The notes under the pieces were generated by a model that saw nothing but the letters and a program-made list of their open reading frames with translations, did not search any database and was not told the origin of the DNA. Shown piece by piece: positions 58,927-64,000 of a DNA stretch of 64,000 bases. Made by a program: the position numbers and the translations under genes. Positions within the stretch are counted from its first letter, which is position 1, and the number at the start of each line of letters is the position of its first letter. Source of the DNA: Hedera helix (taxonomy: Eukaryota; Streptophyta; Magnoliopsida; Apiales; Araliaceae); assembly GCA_947179155.2 (NCBI GenBank), contig OX359264.1, positions 44,882,202 through 44,946,201 on the forward strand, in the 5' to 3' direction.

Positions 58927-59994
58927 TTCTGAGTCACTCTAGGAGCCTTCAGCTATGAAGCTTTTATCTTTTTTCTTTTGTTTGTGGAAGCTCTTGAATT
59001 CTCTTTTTGGATTTGCTTTCGTTTTGTCCCTCCTCAGCTCTTCTCTTAAGGGTTTTGGACATTTAGCAATGAAGTGACCTGGCTTTTTGCAATTATAGCA
59101 AAGGTCATTTGGTTGTTCTTTGCTGCTGTTGCTTCTGAACTTCTAAGGTCTGTTCCTATTGATGAATCTTTTAAAATGTCTGACTAGCATGGCAGCTCCT
59201 TCATCATCATTTAATTCATCCTTGTCAGAGTCAGAGATATCCTTGTGATTGCTTCTGTGAGTTGAGGTTGAGGCTTTAAGAGCAATGTTTTTCTCCTTCT
59301 TTCTTTCCCCAGATAGATTCTCTGCTCTTTAATTTAGCTCTAGCTCATAGGTGAGAAGATTTCCATATAACTGCTGTACAGTCATCTCGTGCAGGTTCTT
59401 TGACTCGCGGATGGCTGTGGTTTTGGCATCCCATTTTCTTGGCAAAGATCTCATGAATTTAATGATAAGATCTCTGTTTGGATAGATTTTTCCATAAGAT
59501 CTGAGAGAGTTTAGTAGCAAGTTAAATCTCTCATAGGTGGTTGTAATGTTTTCACCTGAGATGTGAGTGAACATTTCATACTGCTGAACAAGCAGTGATT
59601 GCTTATTTTCTCTGACTTCTTCAGTTCCTTCATGCATGATCAACAGAGTTTGCCAGACTTCTTAAGCTGTTTTACAGTTGACAACGTTCTCAAATAGATC
59701 ATCATCCAGAGATTGAAATAAGATGTTCTTAGCCCTTTTGTCTCTTTGAACATCCTTCTTTTCATTGTCTGTCCATTTGTCTCTTTTCTTTACTACTAGC
59801 TTGCTTGGATCTTTAGTTGAGAGTGCAAGCTTCATTGGTATGATCGGCCCATTTAGCACTGTCTCGAACAGTTCATCATCTATAGCATCCATGTAAGCCT
59901 GCATACGAACTTTCCAGTTAGCAAATTTTGTTTTATTACACATAGGTGGTCTGTTACCTCCACCGAGTTCTAATCCGTTCTTGTTGAGTGCCAT
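58927..59994 (-). pseudogene. C5 gag N-terminal and zinc-knuckle region
   Basis: Starts with ATG at 59994 ('MALNKNGLELGGGNRPP'), 42 bp after the primer site. It contains the gag N-terminal domain ('FANWKVRMQAYMDAIDDE'), the particle core ('YERFNLLLNSLRSYGK', 'QQLYGNLLTYELELN') and a CX2CX4HX4C zinc knuckle CYNCKKPGHFIAKC near 59090. All pieces share one frame, broken by four stops: after 'CKTA', after 'ELELN', after 'RNRP' and after 'AEGS'. Most are explained by a single change from Gln, Lys or Trp. Confidence 0.88.
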
Positions 59995-60035
59995 TTGATC
60001 TACTCAAGCTTGTAAGGCTTTAGATGTGAGAACCT

Positions 60036-60047
60036 GCTCTGATACCA
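60036..60047 (-). promoter_or_regulatory. Primer-binding site, C5
   Basis: gctctgatacca is the reverse of tggtatcagagc, the initiator tRNA-Met complement, two bases from the LTR start at 60050. Confidence 0.93.
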
Positions 60048-60049
60048 AT

Positions 60050-60452
60050 TGTTAGTTCCCAATGACACGATAGATATCTAGAAGGGGGGTTGAATAGATA
60101 CTTTTAAAAATTTCTTTTACTTTAACGATCTTGCTTTAATTAATACCTAATCAATAAGTTTAACACAGCGGAATACGATTTAGTTACCCCTCTCTTGATA
60201 TGTTAAAGTAAAAATTCAACAAGCAAATATATAGCAGATATAACAATTTAAAAGACACAATAAGAAAGACTCCAGGTTTTAAGTGGTTCAGAGCTCACAA
60301 GACTCCTACTCCACTGTTCTGCTCTTCCAGCAGGAAATCCACTAAGGATACTTTTACAATTTCAGAATCACTAAGACTCCTTCAAGACCAGTAGTCTTGG
60401 AACTCTAGTTCACTAAGAACTCTACAAGTCTAACAAACTTGGATACTGTAGT
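60050..60452 (-). repeat. C5 5' LTR (interrupted)
   Basis: 403 bp from tgttagttccc to the CACTA insertion point. Its last three bases, agt (60450-60452), are the candidate 3-bp target duplication of the CACTA element. The rest of the LTR should reappear beyond the window. Confidence 0.8.
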
Positions 60453-60880
60453 CACTACTACAAAATAGTAAAAAGATAACACTTAAAAAACGTTGTAATT
60501 TTCTCCCAGAAACGTCGAGGTTAAGGGTGTCATCTATTTGACCCATTTTATACAACGTTTTTAAAACGTTGTAGTTGGCTCATAATACAACGTTTTTTAC
60601 TAAAAAACGTTGTACATTGTATTTAAATAAATACTAAGATGCTTGAAAACGTTGTAGATGGTATCATTCCACGACATTTTCTGGTATAAAACGTTGTAGT
60701 TTGATACATCACACAACATTTAGACTAATTTATACAATTTTTATAAGATGTCATCTATTGTAGTACGTTTAGACAACGTTTTTAAAATGTTGTAGTGTAA
60801 CATAAAAATGTTGTAATATATCTTTGTTAATACATTACACAACGTTTAGGCTCATTTATACCTGCAATGTTGTACTTGTA
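60453..60880. repeat. CACTA terminal and subterminal repeats
   Basis: About ten copies of acaacgtt or aacgttgt occur in both orientations, several paired head to head (for example acaacgtttttaaaacgttg at about 60553 and acaacgttttttactaaaa at about 60590). Some copies have decayed to aatgttgt or acaacatt. Clustered inverted subterminal repeats beside a CACTA terminus are diagnostic of this superfamily. Confidence 0.9.
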
Positions 60881-61200
60881 GAACTGCTAATATTAATGCA
60901 ATGATATATAGTTAAAAAAAACTCTAAATTCTCATTTAAAGCCAAAATGTATCAACCATTCTCAATTTCAAAATACATCCAATAATACCATTCGTTTATA
61001 GTTTCAAATTATTACATCCACAAAATATACCAACTATCCACAAAATATACCAAATTAACTGTGGCGCACTACTACCTAATCATGTGCAAAAAAGTCTTCT
61101 CCCAAAATACATTAATCTAAATTAACATGTGCATCCACCATTAACTCCCAAAATAAATATCTAAACCTATACGGACAGACGATTCAGAACCTAAACTGAT
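60881..61200. other. Non-coding CACTA interior
   Basis: AT-rich, with no reading frame or motif I recognise. A short direct repeat 'ccacaaaatataccaa' occurs near 61018 and 61036. Confidence 0.4.
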
Positions 61201-61344
61201 ACAGAGGCTTTCTATCTTTGAGTTGATTCAGCCATTCTGCACCAAGTTCAACAGACGGAGATGGATTCTTAAGGGTTGTATTCTTGTGGTGATACACTTC
61301 TTTTCTTCAAAGGAACTTCTCCTTCTAAAGTTGAAAGAGAGATT
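61201..61344 (-). pseudogene. Unassigned exon-like fragment
   Basis: On the minus strand a clear acceptor (ggtctttctttgcag) precedes 61344. The reading 'SLSTLEGEVPLKKRSVSPQ' is followed, after a one-base frame slip at about 61270, by 'PSPSVELGAEWLNQLKDRKP' and a stop near 61190. The composition is protein-like and differs from the flanks. It lies downstream of, and on the same strand as, the lipase exon, so it may be the last exon of the same lipase or a third captured gene. I do not recognise it with certainty. Confidence 0.4.
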
Positions 61345-61680
61345 CTGCAAAGAAAGACCACCAAATTCATCAAGTTACAGACACATTATCCTATTCATTC
61401 CAAGTAATGAAATTAGTTCAATCTATATGCCTAAGTACGAACTACATATTATGGATTTATTTCTATCCATCAAACATGGCAATACAAGAATAGTGAGTTA
61501 TATAACACATGGTAAAAATGGTAAAGATTAACCTAACTCTTACGTTCCACTTTGCAAAACAAAGTTAATGGACTAACAATATAATAGTAATACAGTCCCT
61601 GAATTATCTCCTATAATGGATTTGCCTGTTCTGATCAGTTGGAAACTGAATATAAATCCAATTGTTGTCTTAAATTCCAA

Positions 61681-61682
<2 letters not shown>

Positions 61683-61719
<37 letters not shown>
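61683..61719. repeat. AT microsatellite
   Basis: About 18 AT units. A 60-codon frame through it (Ile-Tyr repeats) is an artefact of the run. Confidence 0.95.
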
Positions 61720-61722
<3 letters not shown>

Positions 61723-61784
61723 AGTGACAATATATTTTAATTTCCAACAATCCAAGAGGGAACATTGAAAAAATCAACACATGC

Positions 61785-61887
61785 CTGGTGCAAATGTTAT
61801 GCAAGTGGTTGAGGAGAACTCTTTCTGTTCCTGGAGGATATATGTTAAAAGTGCAGCAGTACCACCACCAAGTGAGTGACCAACAAT
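61785..61887 (-). pseudogene. Class 3 lipase exon with GHSLG nucleophile elbow
   Basis: The 103-bp minus-strand exon reads 'IVGHSLGGGTAALLTYILQE' and on to 'QKEFSSTTCITFAP'. GHSLG is the GXSXG nucleophile elbow of alpha/beta-hydrolase lipases, and the following 'GGTAALLTYIL' and 'FAP' match plant class 3 (mono/diacylglycerol-type) lipases. A good acceptor (ttttactttcag) stands before it; the donor is AG|GCATGT, a rare GC-type donor or a mutated GT. The catalytic Asp and His exons are not seen. Alone it cannot encode an enzyme. It sits inside the CACTA element. Confidence 0.82.
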
Positions 61888-62573
61888 CTGAAAGTAAAAA
61901 GGGAAACCTTAGTCACAACTCATATAGGCCAATAGACATTAATTTATGGACAAATGAAAATTGAAGTTTTCAAGAAAGAGCCAACAGCAGAAAGGTTTAA
62001 AAAAAATCCAGTCCTCTTAAAATTAATATATAGCAACAGAGCGCAGAAATTTGGAAACTTTATGCGTTTGGCTATCAAAGGAAGATTGCATCAAGAGTCC
62101 ACTATATTCTCTATTCTTAACTGATAATGCATATCAAATAGCATGCTATTGATTAATTATAATAATTTATTTATAAGATCTAACTAGTGTAAATATAAAA
62201 AGTGTACTATGAAAAAAAATTCGAGTACCAAACCACTCTTAGCAGGATGGTCATACTGATTGTTAATTTTAGTAAACAAGGAAGCAGGAATAAGGAAATG
62301 ATAAATGCTGCCTACAGGACACAATGAGATATGAACATTTGAATATTTTCTTTTTTAAGCCGTTATAATCAGCAAGTACTACCGTATAAAGGGTTTTGAC
62401 TATAGAGAACGTATACCAAAATTCTGGGTCATCTTGAAGGAGATAAGCATGTTATAGAATGTGCGAAACTGGTAATGAAGCAGGTAAGCCACATTGGTGT
62501 TATAAAAAATATAATTTACACCCACATAAGAAAAGCGAAAATGCAACCTAATAAAGTCATTAGTAACATATAC
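61888..62573 (-). other. Intron-like spacer between lipase exons
   Basis: AT-rich sequence from donor gtatatg (just below 62574) to acceptor ttttactttcag (just above 61887) on the minus strand, about 690 bp, with no coding potential. It behaves as an intron retained from the source gene, which points to DNA-level capture rather than capture through mRNA. Confidence 0.5.
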
Positions 62574-62609
62574 CTTCACTTTGTAATTGGGAAAGTCACT
62601 AAGGTAGTT
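62574..62609 (-). pseudogene. Class 3 lipase short exon
   Basis: A 36-bp minus-strand exon, 'NYLSDFPNYKVK', between acceptor ttatatgcag and donor gtatatg. It joins in phase 0 to the next exon (IVGHSLG...), giving the 'YKVKIVGHSLGGGTAALL' context usual in plant lipases of this type. The true 5' end could lie further upstream if the acceptor is not used. Only ~70 bp separate it from the SNARE exon at 62680, with an 'aactaccttag' duplicate in between. Confidence 0.65.
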
Positions 62610-62679
62610 CTGCATATAAAATCACTTGGCCCTATGCAAAAGATTTAACCAATCAACTAAGGTAGTTATGATGCCTTAC

Positions 62680-62800
62680 CTTCTCAATATTTTCCATCAT
62701 CACCCCTTTGACCTCTGTAACCTGGGCCTTCACCTTCGCAAGCTTATTGATCTCCTCTGGATGATCTACACAATATTGCTTCTGCTCCTTCTGTTTGGGC
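62680..62800 (-). pseudogene. VAMP72-type R-SNARE exon (start of SNARE motif)
   Basis: The 121-bp minus-strand exon reads 'PKQKEQKQYCVDHPEEINKL' then 'AKVKAQVTEVKGVMMENIEK', the linker and first SNARE heptads of plant VAMP72 vesicle proteins (VAMP721/722 group). Acceptor gttgtatag and donor gtaagg are intact, and one base of the first codon is carried from the previous exon in correct phase. The following VAMP exons (rest of the SNARE motif, including the ionic-layer Arg region, and the membrane anchor) are absent; lipase exons follow instead. It therefore cannot make a membrane-anchored SNARE. Confidence 0.88.
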
Positions 62801-62868
62801 CTATACAACCGATTACCTCAGAAAAACTATAAACAAGAAATACCAGCTACAATGCAGAGGTAAATTAC

Positions 62869-63008
62869 CCAAACTCTTTGTTGAGACTATTAGCAACTGC
62901 TGTTGCAGCTTTCCCCCCAACATATCTCTTGGTGAAGTCCTCCTTGATTCTTTCAAGAAATGCCATTGGCACTTGTCTGCCAGCAGATTCAACAGCGACA
63001 ACACAATA
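62869..63008 (-). pseudogene. VAMP72-type R-SNARE exon (longin domain C-terminal half)
   Basis: On the minus strand: 'YCVVAVESAGRQVPMAFLER', then 'IKEDFTKRYVGGKAATAVAN' and 'SLNKEFG', the second half of the longin domain of VAMP72 proteins. The donor is TTTGG|GTAATT, and the two leftover bases pair in phase with the next exon. No acceptor is visible just before the Tyr codon; the frame stays open to about 63057, so the 5' boundary is uncertain. The first longin exon with the start codon is not identified. Changes from the usual GGGKAATAQAN form suggest drift or an unusual paralogue. Confidence 0.86.
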
Positions 63009-63057
63009 TGTTGCATCATACAACAGATGAAGTAAGCACAACAAGGTAAGGCAGTCC

Positions 63058-64000
63058 TCATAAGAAATAGAAATTATAGACTTCAGAATTTAGATTCCCA
63101 ATGTTCTCCTCGCATCAAAGTCCCTCATTCCACCCTAAAAGGTCAGCTTTGGTAGTACAACTGTAGTACTATACAATAGAACCAAGCAACCAACAACCCA
63201 ACTAACAAAGAAGAAAAGACAAGTCCAACTTACAACATAAGTTGAGTTTAACCTGGATAGTACAAGTATATATGCATATATCATAGATGGTATAGCTTAG
63301 ACTTATTTTGGTAGATCTCCTTTCTATACCTCTTCGTTGTCACAGATCATTGCAGTCATAAGGAAACTTCATAAAAAATGGGGCCAAAACAACCTATCAA
63401 AAAAAATAAGGAACTTCATAAATAACTATCATCAAATATTATTTGCTGCTAAGATAATTAAAGAAGTTGACAACCAGAGAATATTAAATGATCAAAGCCT
63501 GCGACGAAAATATTGATCAAGTGATTGATTACAAACAGAGAAGACACATATTGTAAAAACTGGGTGAATACTCAGATCTACGTGATTCATTAACCAACTC
63601 AAATAAAACTACTATTCATTACACATATTGAATTCTGCTCCCAAAAAACTGGGTGAGACATAGCCAAAACTACATTTCCAATAAGCTGAAAACAAACAGA
63701 AATAATTCAAAGGAAAATAGGCCAAACACCTAATAAATATGTATAGTCCCATCAATTTACATATACTGCAGTATTAGTACCTACCTCTTGTCCTTCAAAT
63801 AGATAGCTGCATATTATTTTAAGAAAATTCATTCATAAGTGCCACGATTCAGTAAGAATATATAAATTTCCTAGCCAAGGGATCAAACTATTTGTAAAGA
63901 AAACCCAGAAGAGACCAATTGTGAAATTTTATGTGGTCTCAAAAGCATTACTCAATGAACTGATATTCAGTTTAGAGACGCCCGCCAGGTAATATATTTT
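63058..64000. other. Unassigned sequence upstream of the VAMP72 exons
   Basis: AT-rich and intron-like, with no exon I can support. Direct copies of 'aaaactgggtgag' occur near 63558 and 63647, and 'acacatattg' near 63545 and 63621. It probably holds the continuation of the captured SNARE segment (5' intron) or other CACTA interior. Confidence 0.35.

Larger units (their letters stand above)
57564..60452 (-). mobile_element. Copia element C5, internally deleted
   Basis: The 5' LTR starts at 60050 (tgttagttcccaatgac), preceded by the minus-strand primer site. The other end, at 57564, shows the same outer 18 bases of LTR and then jumps directly into protease-proximal coding sequence. So nearly the whole 3' LTR plus RNase H, RT and integrase are deleted. 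Left flank bases are tattt, as in the uninterrupted copia LTR ('ttattttatttg'). The 5' LTR is itself broken at 60452 by the CACTA element, so the right target duplication lies outside the window. Confidence 0.85.
60453..64000. mobile_element. CACTA (En/Spm-type) DNA transposon, 5' part, with captured gene fragments
   Basis: cactactacaaaa at 60453-60465 is the canonical plant CACTA terminal repeat. It is followed by a dense subterminal array of acaacgttt and aaacgttgta motifs to about 60880, the presumed transposase-binding sites. The element interrupts the C5 LTR. No transposase domain is visible in the 3.5 kb available. Instead, minus-strand exons of two cellular genes are present. The opposite terminal repeat is not in the window, so the right limit given here is only the window edge. 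Whether all of 60880-64000 belongs to the element is inference. Confidence 0.8.

Noticed and set aside
61573..61755. Minus-strand frame with Ile-Tyr repeats
   Set aside because: Produced by the AT microsatellite at 61683-61719.
62574..63057. An intact host VAMP72 gene or lipase gene
   Set aside because: The SNARE exons are followed after 70 bp by lipase exons instead of the remaining SNARE and membrane-anchor exons, and the lipase lacks most of its fold. They are fragments, not whole genes.

Overview
This window is repeat-rich, AT-rich nuclear DNA of a flowering plant, most likely a eudicot. I see no intact host gene. It is dominated by nested LTR retrotransposons: Ty1/copia, Athila-like Ty3/gypsy, and chromovirus-like Ty3/gypsy or LARD types. 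The right end is a CACTA (En/Spm-type) DNA transposon carrying fragments of cellular genes. I cannot name the species. Family assignments come from recognising protein motifs and element ends by eye; no database search was run.

Layout, left to right. 1-777 is unassigned. 778-1390 is a minus-strand Athila-like gag-protease relic. 1955-8706 is a decayed minus-strand copia element (called C0). It is split by a solo LTR at 4626-6673 with 5-bp target duplications, and cut at 8706 by a large non-coding LTR element (LARD-like). The LARD-like element runs to about 19934 as LTR-internal-LTR-internal-LTR and carries tRNA-iMet type primer sites. 19935-39683 is a tandem array of a second, minus-strand copia family. 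It has three internal regions and four LTR blocks, and its third unit is split by a complete Athila-like element, G1 (28068-35071). 39684-49346 is an unidentified degenerate element broken by two minus-strand chromovirus-type solo LTRs (41138-44061 and 44648-48257), each with a perfect 5-bp duplication. 49347-57563 is a further LTR of the second copia family, split by G2 (49616-56679), the youngest-looking element here. 57564-60452 is a deleted copia element (C5) whose 5' LTR is broken by the CACTA element starting at 60453 and running off the window.

How the parts relate. G1 and G2 have the same organisation: LTRs, a tRNA-Asp-like primer site, gag and protease, but no reverse transcriptase or integrase. 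They look like one non-autonomous Athila-derived family that would need enzymes from a full element. G2 is almost intact, while G1 is full of C-to-T and G-to-A nonsense changes. The two copia units of the tandem array share the same gag-to-LTR deletion, so the array probably grew by DNA-level duplication rather than by separate insertions.

The part most worth follow-up is the CACTA element. Its terminal repeat is followed by dense AACGTT-type subterminal repeats. Behind them, on one strand, lie two exons of a VAMP72-type R-SNARE and then exons of a class 3 lipase, with splice sites and matching phases still visible. This is a candidate gene-capturing (Pack-CACTA) element with a chimeric SNARE-lipase exon chain.
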